Shown: positions 40,700-50,325 of the stretch, piece by piece
How the letters are laid out: each line of letters starts with the position of its first letter
Position numbering within the stretch: the first letter of the stretch is position 1
From: Phenylobacterium sp.
GTDB taxonomy: Bacteria > Pseudomonadota > Alphaproteobacteria > Caulobacterales > Caulobacteraceae
Assembly: GCF_004799515.1 (NCBI RefSeq)
Contig: NZ_SSMX01000052.1
Span: 37,493 to 101,492 of the forward strand
Reading direction: 5' to 3'
Length of the DNA stretch: 64,000 nucleotides
Program-made: the position numbers and the translations under genes
The notes under the pieces: model-generated
Told to the model about the DNA's origin: nothing
The model's database searches: none
Seen by the model: the letters and a program-made list of their open reading frames with translations, nothing else

Positions 40700-42151
40700 G
40701 TGTTCATCGACGACGACGATCTCCTCAAGCGCGACGCCACCGAGCAACTGGCGCTGCTGGCCGGCAAGAAAATCTCCGCCGCCGAACTCCTGAAGATCGC
40801 GCTGGCCCGTCACGAGGCGACCCATGCGCGGTTGAACGCCGTGGTGGCCGTCGACCCCGAACGCGCCCTGGAGCACGCCAAGGCGATCGATGAGCAGCGC
40901 GCGCGCGGCGAAACCCTGGGCCCGCTGGCCGGACTGCCGATGACCGTCAAGGACACCCTGGACGTGGTCGCCCTGCCCGCATCCTCCGGCCTGAAGCACC
41001 TGCGTCAGCGCCAGGCGCAGGACGCCTCGGCGGTGCGGCTGGCCAAGCACGCCGGCGTGGTGGTCTGGGGCAAGACCAATGTCCCGGTCCTGGCCGGCGA
41101 CTGGCAGAGCTTCAACTCGCTCTACGGGACCACCAACAACCCGTGGGACACCGCCCGGACGCCCGGCGGCTCGTCCGGCGGCGCGGCCGCCGCGCTGGCG
41201 GCCGGCGTCACGCCGCTGGAGATCGGCTCGGACATCGGCGGGTCGCTGCGCGTGCCGGCCAGCTTCAGCGGGGTCTGCAGCCACAAGCCCACCTGGGGCC
41301 TGGTCAACCAGCACGGCCATGTGCCGCCCTCGCCGGGCTCCTGGAGCGAGCGCGACCTGAACGTCCTGGGCCCCATGGCCCGCTCGGCCCGTGACCTGCG
41401 CCTCCTGCTCTCGGTGATCTCGGGTGCGCCGGTGGCCGCCCGCGCGCCGGCCGCCGACCTGAAGACCGCCAAGATCGCGCTGTGGCTCGACGAACCCAGC
41501 TTCCCGCTGGACCCGCAGGCGCGCGCGGTCCTCGAAGCCTTCGCCGCCGAGCTGACCGCCGCAGGCGTGGAGGTGACGCCCATCGCTTCGCCCCTGCATA
41601 TGCCGACGCTCACGGCGGCCTACCGCACCCTGCTGGGCGCGACCATCGGCGAGGACATGCCCGACAAGGCGATCCGCGCCATGACCCGCATGCGCGGCCT
41701 GGCCCGCTGGCAGGTCGAACGCGGCGGAGACGCCGCCGCCAACGCCGCCATGACGCTGGCCTACACCGCGACCCATCGGGAATGGCTGGCGGCCGACGCG
41801 GTCAGGAACCGCCTGCGCCAGGAGATCGCCGGCCTGTTCGGCCGCTTCGACGTCATCCTGGCGCCGATCGCCCCGGTCACCGCCTTCCCGCATGACCACC
41901 GCCCGTTCGGCAAGCGCGACCTCAAGATGTCCGACGGGCGCGCGATCGCCTACGGATCCATGCTGAACTGGATTTCCCTGGCGACCGCCCTGCACCTGCC
42001 GGCCACCGCCATTCCGGCCGGCCTCGCAGCCGACGGCCTGCCGGTGGGCGCTCAGTTGATCGGCCCCCTCAGCGGCGACGCCAAGACGCTCGCCCTGGCC
42101 CAGGCCATCGACGAGCATATCCGCGGCTTCGTGAGCCCGCCAGCGGCCTAG
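40700..42151 (+). CDS. Amidase (amidase signature family)
   Basis: 483 residues from GTG 40700, seven bases after dapB. The Ser–cisSer–Lys triad is intact: Lys in LPMTVKDTLDV, cis-Ser in RTPGGSSGGAAAALAAG, and the nucleophile Ser in GSDIGGSLRVPASFSG. This is not a clear GatA (no gatB/gatC neighbours); it is probably a general amidase with unassigned substrate. Its stop shares CTAG with the next, convergent gene. Confidence 0.93.
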   Translation: MFIDDDDLLKRDATEQLALLAGKKISAAELLKIALARHEATHARLNAVVAVDPERALEHAKAIDEQRARGETLGPLAGLPMTVKDTLDVVALPASSGLKHLRQRQAQDASAVRLAKHAGVVVWGKTNVPVLAGDWQSFNSLYGTTNNPWDTARTPGGSSGGAAAALAAGVTPLEIGSDIGGSLRVPASFSGVCSHKPTWGLVNQHGHVPPSPGSWSERDLNVLGPMARSARDLRLLLSVISGAPVAARAPAADLKTAKIALWLDEPSFPLDPQARAVLEAFAAELTAAGVEVTPIASPLHMPTLTAAYRTLLGATIGEDMPDKAIRAMTRMRGLARWQVERGGDAAANAAMTLAYTATHREWLAADAVRNRLRQEIAGLFGRFDVILAPIAPVTAFPHDHRPFGKRDLKMSDGRAIAYGSMLNWISLATALHLPATAIPAGLAADGLPVGAQLIGPLSGDAKTLALAQAIDEHIRGFVSPPAA

Positions 42152-42774
42152 GGCTTGGCGGGCGCCGGCGCCTGCCTCGCCCAGGCCGCGTCGAGGGCGC
42201 CCTGCATGTCCTCGCCGACCCCGCGGCGGACCAGCGACAGGCCTTCCAGTTCCACCTTGTCCGACCGCAGCATGCGCGGCTTCAGGCCATAGCCTACCAG
42301 GTAGATCGCCCGGTCGGTCTTGGTTTGGCCGTCCTCGATGAAGCTGGTGACGATGCCCACCGGCAGGCGCAGGCCCTGGCGGCGCTTCTCGCCGCGGTCG
42401 TGCAGGGCCTTGTCCAGGCCGCCGCCCTCGAACCACCCGGCCTCGATCCGGGGATTGCCGGTGGTCTGGACGGGGTCGCCACGCACCTCCCGCGGGAAGC
42501 TGACGGCCTGAGTCTGGATCACCTGCTCGGGATGGACGGCGGTCAGGCGCAGGCGCTCGCCCTCGCCCTCCGGCGCGGCGGTCATCAGGAAGGTGAGCTT
42601 GAGCGCCCCGGCCTGGGCCTCGGCCCGTCTCTCCTGAGCTTCCGCGGCGCGTTCCTTTTCCGTGAGCGTGCGCTCGCGGTGGCTGTCCCAATAGCCGAGG
42701 GCCGCGATCGTCACCGCGGCGATGCCGACCAGCTCGGCGAGCGTCAGCCAGCGGAGCGGCAGGCGTTTGGCCAT
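42148..42774 (-). CDS. Membrane-anchored protein of unknown function
   Basis: 208 residues. One N-terminal membrane helix (LTLAELVGIAAVTIAALGYW) is followed by a charged coiled-coil-like segment (HRERTLTEKERAAEAQERRAEAQ) and a mixed alpha/beta cytoplasmic or periplasmic domain. The family is not recognised. It lies three bases downstream of dut on the same strand, so it belongs to the coaBC–dut transcript. Confidence 0.75.
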   Translation of the reverse strand: MAKRLPLRWLTLAELVGIAAVTIAALGYWDSHRERTLTEKERAAEAQERRAEAQAGALKLTFLMTAAPEGEGERLRLTAVHPEQVIQTQAVSFPREVRGDPVQTTGNPRIEAGWFEGGGLDKALHDRGEKRRQGLRLPVGIVTSFIEDGQTKTDRAIYLVGYGLKPRMLRSDKVELEGLSLVRRGVGEDMQGALDAAWARQAPAPAKP

Positions 42775-42777
42775 CGT

Positions 42778-43233
42778 CTAGCGTCCGGTGGACCCGAAGC
42801 CGCCGGCGCCGCGGGCGGTCTCGTCCAGGCTGTCGACCTCGGCCCAGGCGGCCTGGACCACGGGAGCGATCACCAGCTGGGCGATCCGCTCGCCGCGGCG
42901 GATGACGAACTCTTCTTCGCCGAGGTTGATCAGGATCACCTTCACCTCGCCGCGATAGTCGGCGTCGATGGTGCCCGGCGTGTTGAGGCAGGTGACGCCG
43001 TGCTTGGCCGCCAGGCCCGAGCGCGGCCGCACCTGGCCCTCGAACCCGGCGGGCAGCGCGAAGGCCAGGCCCGTGGGCGCCGCGAAGCGCGCGCCCGGGC
43101 GCAGGATCACGGGCTCGTCCTGCGGCACCGCGGCGCGCAGGTCCATGCCGGCGGCTTGGGCGGTCTCATAGGCCGGCAGCGGCAGGCCTTGGCCATGGGT
43201 CAGGCGAGTGATCGGGATGATGGGATTGCTCAC
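42778..43233 (-). CDS. dut: Deoxyuridine 5'-triphosphate nucleotidohydrolase
   Basis: 151 residues from GTG 43233, which overlaps the coaBC stop by four bases. It hydrolyses dUTP to dUMP, keeping uracil out of DNA and feeding thymidylate synthesis. Trimeric dUTPase motifs: [10 protein letters not shown] (I), [14 protein letters not shown] (II), [18 protein letters not shown] (III), [15 protein letters not shown] (IV), and the flexible C-terminal [12 protein letters not shown] (V). Confidence 0.97.
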   Translation of the reverse strand: MSNPIIPITRLTHGQGLPLPAYETAQAAGMDLRAAVPQDEPVILRPGARFAAPTGLAFALPAGFEGQVRPRSGLAAKHGVTCLNTPGTIDADYRGEVKVILINLGEEEFVIRRGERIAQLVIAPVVQAAWAEVDSLDETARGAGGFGSTGR

Positions 43234-44429
43234 GAGAATTCCTTGGCGATGCGCTCGGCAAGGCGGCGGGCGACCGCGCCCTTGGCCATCCGCTCCCATC
43301 GCTCGATTCCGCCGGCGCTGACGAGGGCGATGGCGTTGTCGTCGCCGCCCATGGTCCCGGTCACGCTGACGTCGTTGGCGACGATCCAGTCGCAGCCCTT
43401 CTTGGCGAGCTTGGCTTTCGCGTGCGCTTCCATATCGTTGGTCTCGGCGGCGAAGCCGACCACCAGGCGCGGGCGGCGCCCATGCTTCGACAAGGCCGCA
43501 AGGATGTCGGGGTTTTCCACCAGCGCCAGGGGCTGCGGCGGCGCGCCGTCCTTCTTGAGCTTCTGGGTGACCGCTTCCGCGGGCCGCCAGTCGGCCACGG
43601 CCGCGACGCAGACCGCGACGTCAGCGGGCAGCGCCGCCTCGCAGGCCGCCAGCATCTCCCGCGCGCTTTCGACGTCCACACGCGTCACGCCCGCCGGCGC
43701 CGGCAGGGCGGTCGGGCCGCTGACCAGGGTCACCTCGCCGCCCAAGGCCGCGAGGGCGCCGGCGATGGCGTAGCCCTGCTTGCCCGAGGAGCGGTTGGTC
43801 AGCACCCGCACCGGGTCGATGGCCTCCACCGTCGGCCCCGCCGTCACCAGCGCCCGCTTGCCGGCCAGCGGCCGCGCGCCGCCGGGGCCCAGCAGGGCCA
43901 GGATCGCCCCGAAGACCGCCGGGGGCTCGGCCATCCGGCCCGGGCCATATTCGCCGCAGGCCATGGCGCCCTCGTCGGGCCCCACGAACCGCACGCCGTC
44001 GCCGATGAGCGTCGCGAGGTTCCGGCGGGTCGCGGCGTGCTCCCACATCCGCACGTTCATGGCCGGCGCCATCAAGACCGGCTTGTCGGTGGCCAGCAGG
44101 GTGGTCGAGGCCAAGTCGTTGGCGTGGCCGTTCGCGGCCTTGGCCATCAGGTCGGCGGTGGCCGGCGCCACCACCACGAGGTCGGCCGAGCGCGACAGCT
44201 CGATGTGGCCCATCTCGGCCTCGTCGGTCAGCGAGAAGAGCTCGGAATAGACCTTGTCCTCGGCCAGGGCCGACAGCGACAGCGGGGTCACGAAGTGCGC
44301 CCCGGCCGCCGTGAGGATCGGCCGGACGCCGATCCCGGCCTTGCGCAGCAGGCGCGTGAGCTCCAGCGCCTTGTAGGCCGCGATCCCGCCGCCGACGATC
44401 AGGAGTATCCGCTTTTCGTCCCCGGGCAT
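43230..44429 (-). CDS. coaBC: Bifunctional phosphopantothenoylcysteine decarboxylase/phosphopantothenate–cysteine ligase
   Basis: 399 residues from ATG 44429; the open frame continues upstream to 44699 across the divergent promoter, so the longer form is rejected. Two steps of coenzyme A synthesis. CoaC half: [69 protein letters not shown]. CoaB half: [62 protein letters not shown]. Translation is coupled to dut. Confidence 0.97.
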   Translation of the reverse strand: MPGDEKRILLIVGGGIAAYKALELTRLLRKAGIGVRPILTAAGAHFVTPLSLSALAEDKVYSELFSLTDEAEMGHIELSRSADLVVVAPATADLMAKAANGHANDLASTTLLATDKPVLMAPAMNVRMWEHAATRRNLATLIGDGVRFVGPDEGAMACGEYGPGRMAEPPAVFGAILALLGPGGARPLAGKRALVTAGPTVEAIDPVRVLTNRSSGKQGYAIAGALAALGGEVTLVSGPTALPAPAGVTRVDVESAREMLAACEAALPADVAVCVAAVADWRPAEAVTQKLKKDGAPPQPLALVENPDILAALSKHGRRPRLVVGFAAETNDMEAHAKAKLAKKGCDWIVANDVSVTGTMGGDDNAIALVSAGGIERWERMAKGAVARRLAERIAKEFS

Positions 44430-44530
44430 GTCCAAGGTGTCAGGGCCCCTTCGTCGACGCGCGTCCGACTTAGGGCAAATGGGGGCCCGCGACAAATCCG
44501 GCAAATTGGACTCGACATTTGTTGCAGTTT

Positions 44531-44545
44531 GTTCTTTCTTTGTTC
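44531..44545 (+). promoter_or_regulatory. Candidate LexA (SOS) box GTTC-N7-GTTC
   Basis: GTTC (44531–44534), seven bases, GTTC (44542–44545) matches the alphaproteobacterial LexA consensus exactly. It lies 26 bases before the start of the toxin-like lipoprotein gene, in the 142-base divergent gap with coaBC, in a T-rich stretch suited to a core promoter. In DNA of this composition about one such match in the whole window could occur by chance, so confidence is moderate. Confidence 0.5.
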
Positions 44546-44571
44546 GGAAGCTCTGCTGTTGGGAGAGGAAG

Positions 44572-45156
44572 ATGGCTGGGTTGAGGATGGCGCTGCCCTT
44601 GGCGCTGGGGATTTCGGCGCTGGCTCTGGTGAGCGCCTGCGACAACGGCCCCTCCGCGGTGGCCAAGAAGGCCTCGGGTTCCGAGGTGGCGACGGCCAAC
44701 GGACCGGAGCGTTCGTCCGGCGGCGGGAGCGACCGGCGCGGCGGCTACGGCGACGACGCGCCGCGCGTCGATCACCGCAAGGACGAGGTGGCCAAGGCCG
44801 AGGACGGCAAGCCCGTCTGGGCCGCCAGCCGCCGCTTCTCCGCGGAAGAGGGCGCGGAGCGGCAATTCGAGCGCGACGGGGCGACCTTCGACGCCAAGAC
44901 GGTGGATCAATACGTCAGGAAGGCGCACGCCTTCGTGGGCCATCCGCCGAAGGGCACGCTGACGCTGACCCGCAAGAACGGCGACACCCTGTTCTACGAC
45001 CCGAAGGACAACGTCTTCGCCGTGGCCAGCAAGGACGGCGCGCCGCGCACCATGTTCAAGCCCGATGACGGCATGGCCTATTGGGAGAAGCAGAAGGACC
45101 GCGAGGAGCGCAGCAGTTCGCGGCGCTCTTCACGGTCGGCCGACGATGACGCCTGA
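44572..45156 (+). CDS. Lipoprotein with BECR/CdiA-type toxin-like C-terminal domain
   Basis: 194 residues from ATG 44572, with GGGAGAGGAAG just upstream. The N-terminus MAGLRMALPLALGISALALV ends in a VSAC lipobox. A Gly/Ser/Asp linker follows. The C-terminal part (about 95–180) reads FERDGATFDAKTVDQYVRKA, LTRKNGDTLFYDPKDNVFAV, GAPRTMFKPDDGMAYWEKQ. That pattern resembles the RNase-like (BECR-fold) domains at the ends of CdiA and other polymorphic toxins, but the His common in the first segment is Asp. No immunity-like neighbour is seen. Family call is by recognition; it may be a domesticated, non-toxic member. Confidence 0.72.
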   Translation: MAGLRMALPLALGISALALVSACDNGPSAVAKKASGSEVATANGPERSSGGGSDRRGGYGDDAPRVDHRKDEVAKAEDGKPVWAASRRFSAEEGAERQFERDGATFDAKTVDQYVRKAHAFVGHPPKGTLTLTRKNGDTLFYDPKDNVFAVASKDGAPRTMFKPDDGMAYWEKQKDREERSSSRRSSRSADDDA

Positions 45157-45189
45157 CGGCGGAATCTTGGGGAGCGGTGGGGCCGGCGC

Positions 45190-46704
45190 TCAGCGCCAGT
45201 ACATCGCCGCCAGGAAGGCTGCGCCTGCGGCCACCGCGCCCAGGGCGAACCACAGGAGACGGCCGGCCGGCGCCCGGGCGGGCTCGACGGCGACAAGGGC
45301 CGCCGGGCCCAGCGGGTTCTCCACCAGGCGGGCGAGGTTGCGCAGCGCCGTGGCGGCCTCGTCCGAGTAGCGCCTGATCCGCGCGAGGGGCGAGAGCTCG
45401 CGCGCGATCCAGCGGCGCACCACCGGGTCGGCGGCGTCCCAGATGTTATGGTCTGGCTGGATACGCCGGGCGACGCCCTCCACGGTCATCATGGTCTTCT
45501 GCAAGAGGACCAGCTCTGGGCGCAGGCGCATCTCGTAGAGGGCGGTGATCTCGAAGAGCTGCAGCAGGACCCGGCTCATCGGCACCTCGCTGGCCGGGCG
45601 GCCGAACACCGCCTCGCCCACGGCCCTGAGCGCCTGGGCGAAGGCCTGGACGCTGTGGCGGGCCGGGACATAGCCCGCATCGAAATGGGTGCGGGCGACG
45701 GCCTCGTAGTCGCGATTGAGGAAGCCCCAGAGGATCTCCGCCAGGTAGCGCCGCTCGTTCGGCCCGATGCGGCCGATGATCCCGAAGTCGACGGCGGTCA
45801 GGGAGGCCGGGGCGGCGGCGAACAGGTTGCCCTCGTGCAGGTCGGCGTGGAACACGCCGTGGTCCAGGGCCTGGGACAGGAAGGCGCGGATCAGGTTGTC
45901 GGCCATGGCCTTGTGGTCGAGGCCGGGCTGGGTCAGGGCCGCCGGGTCCGACAGCGGCCAGCCGCGCGCCCATTCCATGGTCAGCACCCGCTTGCCGACG
46001 CCTTCCCAGGCGATCTTCGGGGCAGCCATGTAGCCGTCCTCAGCCATCACCTCGCGCAGCTCATCGGCGCCGGCCGCTTCAAGGCGCAGGTCCAGCTCCA
46101 GGGTGATGGCGCGGATCACCGTGTCCGCGAACGCCCGGGGCTCCAGCCGCCGGGCCGGCGGGATCCAGCGCTCGATCAGCCGCGCGGCCAGGGTCAGGCT
46201 CTCGGCGTCGGCGGCCACGCGCCGCTCGATCCCGGGCCGCAGCACCTTCACCGCCACCTTGCGCCCGTCGCGCAGCTTGGCCTCGTGCGCCTGGGCCAGC
46301 GAGGCCGCGGCGATCGGCTCGCCGAACTCTGCGTAGAGGCTCTCCACCGTGCGCCCGAGCGTGCGCTCGACCTCCTGGCGGGCGACGGCGGTGGGGAACG
46401 GCGGCAGCCGGTCCTTCAGCCGCGACAGGTCCTCGGCGAACTCCCGGCCGAAGAAGTCGCCGCGGGTGGACAGGACCTGGCCGAGCTTGATGGCCACCGG
46501 CCCCATGCCTTCCAAGGCCCGGGCCAGCCGCTCGCCCGGCCGGCCCCGCCGCGCCTCGGCGCCGGCGAAGACCCGCAGCGTCCGGGCCAGGGCCCCGACC
46601 GAGGGCGGATAGGCCGCGTCCAGCTCCCGCGGCAGGAGGGCGTCGTTGCGGACCAGGGCCCACAGCGCGCCCACCATGCGGCCGAACGCGGCGGGACCGC
46701 TCAT
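45190..46704 (-). CDS. ubiB: Ubiquinone biosynthesis kinase-like protein UbiB
   Basis: 504 residues. An atypical ABC1/ADCK kinase needed for ubiquinone synthesis, anchored in the inner membrane. Motifs: the KxGQ segment AIKLGQVLSTRGDFF, the Ala-rich loop AAASLAQAHEA, VAVKVLRPGI, FHADLHEGNLFAA, and VDFGIIGRIG. The C-terminal helix LLWFALGAVAAGAAFLAAMYW is the membrane anchor. It starts six bases after ubiE, forming a ubiE–ubiB operon. Confidence 0.95.
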   Translation of the reverse strand: MSGPAAFGRMVGALWALVRNDALLPRELDAAYPPSVGALARTLRVFAGAEARRGRPGERLARALEGMGPVAIKLGQVLSTRGDFFGREFAEDLSRLKDRLPPFPTAVARQEVERTLGRTVESLYAEFGEPIAAASLAQAHEAKLRDGRKVAVKVLRPGIERRVAADAESLTLAARLIERWIPPARRLEPRAFADTVIRAITLELDLRLEAAGADELREVMAEDGYMAAPKIAWEGVGKRVLTMEWARGWPLSDPAALTQPGLDHKAMADNLIRAFLSQALDHGVFHADLHEGNLFAAAPASLTAVDFGIIGRIGPNERRYLAEILWGFLNRDYEAVARTHFDAGYVPARHSVQAFAQALRAVGEAVFGRPASEVPMSRVLLQLFEITALYEMRLRPELVLLQKTMMTVEGVARRIQPDHNIWDAADPVVRRWIARELSPLARIRRYSDEAATALRNLARLVENPLGPAALVAVEPARAPAGRLLWFALGAVAAGAAFLAAMYWR

Positions 46705-46709
46705 GGCGT

Positions 46710-47468
46710 CTAGATCACCCGCCCGGTGTGCAGGGCCGCGACCCCGCCGGTGAAGTTGGTGACGTCCACGCGGCTGAACCCCGCCTCGCCGATCATGGCG
46801 GCGAACCGGCGCTGGTCGGGGAAGCGGCGGATGCTCTCCACCAGGTACTGATAGGCCTCGCGGTCGCCGGCGACCCGCGCGCCGACCGCCGGGATCACCT
46901 TGAAGGAATAGGCGTCGTAGGCCTTGCGCAGAGCCTCGGTCACCGGCCGGGAGAACTCCAGGCAGAGGAACCGGCCGCCGGGCCGCAGCACCCGGCGCGC
47001 CTCGCGCAGGGCGGCTGGAATGTCGGTGACATTGCGGATGCCGAAGGAGATCACATAGGCCTCGGCTGAGGCGTCGGGCAGCGGCAGCCGCTGGGCGTCG
47101 CCCACCGCCCAGGCCATCTCCGGCTCAGAGCCCTTGGCGCGGCCAGCGGCGATCATCTCGGCGTTGTAGTCGACCACGATCACCTTGGCGTCCGCCCCGC
47201 CGCGGCGCAGCTGGGCGCGCCTGGCCATGCGGGAAAACCGCCGCGCCATGTCCCCGGTGCCCCCGGCGCAGTCGACGATGGTCTCCCCCGGCTGCGGGTT
47301 CAACCGCGCGGCCACGGCGTCCTTCCACAGGCGATGGACGCCCCCGCTCATCAGGTCGTTCATCAGATCGTAGCGGCCGGCGACGCGGTCGAAGACGCCC
47401 CGCACCAGGCCGGGCTTCTCGGCGGCGTCGACGTCGCGGAAGCCGAAGGTGGCGGCAGGTCCGGTCAT
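46710..47468 (-). CDS. ubiE: Demethylubiquinone/demethylmenaquinone C-methyltransferase
   Basis: 252 residues. SAM-dependent C-methylation in ubiquinone synthesis. Family motifs: [25 protein letters not shown], the SAM loop [45 protein letters not shown], and [11 protein letters not shown]. Near the C-terminus [15 protein letters not shown] is typical. Divergent from mutM across 95 bases. Confidence 0.97.
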   Translation of the reverse strand: MTGPAATFGFRDVDAAEKPGLVRGVFDRVAGRYDLMNDLMSGGVHRLWKDAVAARLNPQPGETIVDCAGGTGDMARRFSRMARRAQLRRGGADAKVIVVDYNAEMIAAGRAKGSEPEMAWAVGDAQRLPLPDASAEAYVISFGIRNVTDIPAALREARRVLRPGGRFLCLEFSRPVTEALRKAYDAYSFKVIPAVGARVAGDREAYQYLVESIRRFPDQRRFAAMIGEAGFSRVDVTNFTGGVAALHTGRVI

Positions 47469-47563
47469 GGCGAGGCTCTTAGCCCCTTATCGCTTTCCTC
47501 TCCAAGAGGCTTGGGCCTCCAAGGCCCTTGGCGAGGTCGCCCCGCCATGCCAAGCCTCAGGCC

Positions 47564-48433
47564 ATGCCCGAGCTTCCCGAGGTCGAAACGGTGCGGGGCG
47601 GCCTGGCGCCGGTGCTGGAGGGCCACAGGCTGGCCCGCGTGGAGGCCCGCCGCCCCGACCTGCGCTTTCCCCTGCCGCCCAACTTCGTCCAGGCGCTGAC
47701 CGGGGCGACCATCGTCAGGCTGGAGCGCCGGGCGAAGTACCTGCTGGGCCGCCTCGACCGCGAGGACACCCTGGTCATGCACCTGGGCATGAGCGGCCGC
47801 TTCGAGATCGCCCACCCGCACGGGCCCCAGCCCACCCGGCCCGGCGAGTTCCACTACGCGCCCGATCCGGACCCGAAGCACGCCCACATCGTCTTCGAGA
47901 CCGAGGCCGGCGTTCGGGTGACCTATTACGACCCGCGCCGCTTCGGCTACATGGCGCTGGTCAACACCGCGACCCTGCACCTGCACCCCTGGTTCGCGGG
48001 GCTCGGGCCGGAGCCGCTCAGCGAGGCCTTCGACGCCGGCCACCTGCACGCCGCGTTCAAGGACCGCAAGCAGGGCCCCAAGACCCTGCTGCTGGACCAG
48101 CGGATCGTGGCGGGCCTGGGCAATATCTATGTCTGCGAGGCGTTGAACCGGGCGCGCATCTCGCCCTTCAAGCCGGCGGGGGGCATTTCAAGGAAACGCC
48201 TTGAAAAGCTGGTCGAGGATATCCGCGCCGTGCTGGGCGAGGCGATCGCCGCGGGCGGCTCGACGCTGCGCGACTACGCCCAGGCCGACGGCGCGCTTGG
48301 CTATTTCCAGCACCGCTTCCGCGTCTACGACCGCGAGGGCGAGCCCTGCTTCAACGACCCTAAGGCCGGCGTTATCGCCCGCAAGGTCCAGGCCGGCCGC
48401 TCCACCTTCTATTGCCCCACGTGCCAGATATGA
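47564..48433 (+). CDS. mutM: Formamidopyrimidine-DNA glycosylase
   Basis: 289 residues from ATG 47564. It removes 8-oxoguanine and Fapy lesions and nicks the strand. The N-terminal catalytic sequence MPELPEVETVRGG is intact, as are the lysine in LERRAKYLL, DPRRFGYM, and the H2TH region GLGNIYVCEALNRARI. The C-terminal zinc finger is unusual: GEPCFNDPKAGVI has one cysteine where the family has two, whereas the second pair in GRSTFYCPTCQ is normal. The stop overlaps the next ATG. Confidence 0.96.
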   Translation: MPELPEVETVRGGLAPVLEGHRLARVEARRPDLRFPLPPNFVQALTGATIVRLERRAKYLLGRLDREDTLVMHLGMSGRFEIAHPHGPQPTRPGEFHYAPDPDPKHAHIVFETEAGVRVTYYDPRRFGYMALVNTATLHLHPWFAGLGPEPLSEAFDAGHLHAAFKDRKQGPKTLLLDQRIVAGLGNIYVCEALNRARISPFKPAGGISRKRLEKLVEDIRAVLGEAIAAGGSTLRDYAQADGALGYFQHRFRVYDREGEPCFNDPKAGVIARKVQAGRSTFYCPTCQI

Positions 48434-49308
48434 GCCGCCTGGGCCGCACGCTGGCGGGCCTGCTGACTCTCTGCGCCGTCCTGGCTTCAGCCCCGGCGGC
48501 GCTGGCCTTCCCGCCGGTCTGGGTGGTCAAGGGCAAGGACGCCGAGGTGGTGCTGTTCGGCTCGATCCACGTCCTGCCGCCCGGCCTGGCCTGGGAGCCG
48601 CCGGCCCTCGACCGGGCGCTGAAGGCCGCCGACGAGGTCTGGTTCGAGCTGCCGATCGATGCGCAGAGCGAGGCCGATACGGCGAACCTCGCCACCCAGA
48701 TGGGCGTGCTGCCGCCAGAGGGCTCGCTGTTCCACCTGCTGTCCCCGGACGACGCGGCGCTGATGAGCCGGGTGGCGGCGACCTATGACGTCTCGCCCAT
48801 GCTCCTCGATCGGCTGAAGCCCTGGCTGGCGGAGATCAGCCTGGCCGGCGGCGCCTACCGCAAGATCGGGGCGGACGCAAACTCCGGCGTCGAGAAGACC
48901 ATCGCCGCCCTGGCCACGCCCAAGGCCCAGCGCGAGGCCTTCGAGACCCCGCAGGAGCAGATCGCCATGCTGGCCGGCGGCACGATGGACGAGCAGATCG
49001 CCTCCCTGCGCGAGACCCTGCAGGAGCTGGATGAGAAGCCCGACGAATATCGCATCCTGATCGACGCCTGGATGACGGGCGACGTGAAGGCCCTGGACCA
49101 TGAGGCGCTGGAGCCCCTGCGCGCGTCCTCGCCGGCCCTGTTCCAGCGGCTGGTCACCGAACGCAACGCCCATTGGACCGCGGTGCTGGACGAGCGGCTG
49201 AAGCACCACGGCGAAGCGGTGGTGGTGGTCGGCGTGGGCCACCTGATCGGCCCGGACGGCGTGCCCGCCCGCCTGCGCGCCCTTGGCTATTCGGTTACGG
49301 GGCCTTAG
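48430..49308 (+). CDS. TraB/GumN family exported protein
   Basis: 292 residues from ATG 48430, overlapping the mutM stop (ATGA). The signal peptide runs [20 protein letters not shown] with cleavage near ALA. TraB/GumN features: [23 protein letters not shown] at the N-terminus, a long helical middle, [18 protein letters not shown], and [24 protein letters not shown] at the C-terminus, where Gly-His residues may be catalytic. Members have been proposed to be metallopeptidases or inhibitors; role here unknown. Confidence 0.9.
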   Translation: MSRLGRTLAGLLTLCAVLASAPAALAFPPVWVVKGKDAEVVLFGSIHVLPPGLAWEPPALDRALKAADEVWFELPIDAQSEADTANLATQMGVLPPEGSLFHLLSPDDAALMSRVAATYDVSPMLLDRLKPWLAEISLAGGAYRKIGADANSGVEKTIAALATPKAQREAFETPQEQIAMLAGGTMDEQIASLRETLQELDEKPDEYRILIDAWMTGDVKALDHEALEPLRASSPALFQRLVTERNAHWTAVLDERLKHHGEAVVVVGVGHLIGPDGVPARLRALGYSVTGP

Positions 49309-49348
49309 AGCCGCTGGCGCAACCCACAGAAGCCGGGAAGGCGCCGCC

Positions 49349-50128
49349 ATGAGCTATGAGACCCTGATCGTCGAGGCCCCGCAGCCGGGCGTCACCCTGA
49401 TCCGGCTGAACCGGCCGCAGGCGTTGAACGCGCTGAACAGCCAACTGCTGGGCGAGCTCTCCGCCGTCCTCGACGCCGCCGAGGCGGACACCGATGTCCA
49501 CTGCGTGGTGCTGACCGGCTCCGACCGCGCCTTCGCCGCCGGCGCCGACATCAAGGAGATGGCGGACAAGACCTACGCCCAGATGTTCGCGGCCGACTAC
49601 TTCGGCCCCGCCGCGCGTCGGATCGAGGGCTTCCGCAAGCCCATCGTGGCGGCGGTGGCCGGCTACGCCCTGGGCGGCGGCTGCGAGCTGGCCATGCTGT
49701 GCGACTTCATCATCGCCGCGGAGACCGCCAAGTTCGGCCAGCCGGAGATCAACCTGGGCGTCATGCCGGGCATCGGCGGCACTCAGCGCCTGCCCCGCGC
49801 GGTGGGCAAGGCCAAGGCCATGGACATGGTGCTGACCGCCCGGATGATGGACGCCGCCGAGGCCGAGCGCGCGGGCCTGGTCTCCCGCGTCGTGCCCGCC
49901 GACAAGCTTCTGGAGGAGGCCCTGGCCGCCGCCGGCAAGATCGCCGCCCAGTCGCCTCTGGCCGTGGCCATGAACAAGGAGCTGGTCAACGCCGCCTTCG
50001 AGACCACGCTCTCCACCGGCGTGGCCATGGAGCGGCGCCTCTTCCACTCGCTGTTCGCCTTCGACGACCAGAAGGAAGGCATGGCCGCCTTCGTCGACAA
50101 GCGCCCGGCGAAGTTCGAAGGGAAGTAG
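49349..50128 (+). CDS. Enoyl-CoA hydratase
   Basis: 259 residues from ATG 49349. It hydrates trans-2-enoyl-CoA in beta-oxidation. Oxyanion hole residues: [10 protein letters not shown] and [18 protein letters not shown]. Both catalytic glutamates are present, in GGGCELA and [18 protein letters not shown]. The C-terminal [18 protein letters not shown] is typical. It stands before rpsT and dnaA, as I remember for Caulobacter. Confidence 0.95.
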   Translation: MSYETLIVEAPQPGVTLIRLNRPQALNALNSQLLGELSAVLDAAEADTDVHCVVLTGSDRAFAAGADIKEMADKTYAQMFAADYFGPAARRIEGFRKPIVAAVAGYALGGGCELAMLCDFIIAAETAKFGQPEINLGVMPGIGGTQRLPRAVGKAKAMDMVLTARMMDAAEAERAGLVSRVVPADKLLEEALAAAGKIAAQSPLAVAMNKELVNAAFETTLSTGVAMERRLFHSLFAFDDQKEGMAAFVDKRPAKFEGK

Positions 50129-50142
50129 GCCTCTCCCGCGCC

Positions 50143-50283
50143 TGTCATCCCGGTTTTGCGCAGCAAGGACCGGGACCCATGGACGCGGCGCTCGGGGATG
50201 AACTGCGACCTTGCCGCCCGAGATCATCTGGCAAGCGGCGCGTATGGGTCCCGGACACGGGCTGCGCCCGTTCCGGGATGACA
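50143..50283. repeat. Intergenic palindromic repeat, family R1, copy 2
   Basis: 141 bases with the same perfect ends as copy 1 (TGTCATCCCGG at 50143–50153, CCGGGATGACA at 50273–50283) and the same inner pair GACCGGGACCCATG and GCGTATGGGTCCCGG. It starts 15 bases after the enoyl-CoA hydratase stop. The middle differs from copy 1, so conservation is in the arms. Confidence 0.85.
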
Positions 50284-50300
50284 CCGGCAAATTTGTCGCC

Positions 50301-50321
50301 AAAGGATCGCGAGATCCTTTT
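50301..50321. terminator. Short hairpin with T tail, possible terminator
   Basis: AAAGGATC (50301–50308), loop GCGA, GATCCTTT (50313–50320) form a perfect 8-base stem followed by one more T. It could end transcription of the enoyl-CoA hydratase gene in either direction, but the stem is only half GC, so it is a weak candidate. Confidence 0.4.
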
Positions 50322-50325
50322 GGGG

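Noticed and set aside
44430..44699. Longer CoaBC start
   Set aside because: It would run across the lipoprotein start and the candidate LexA box; CoaBC begins near [10 protein letters not shown].
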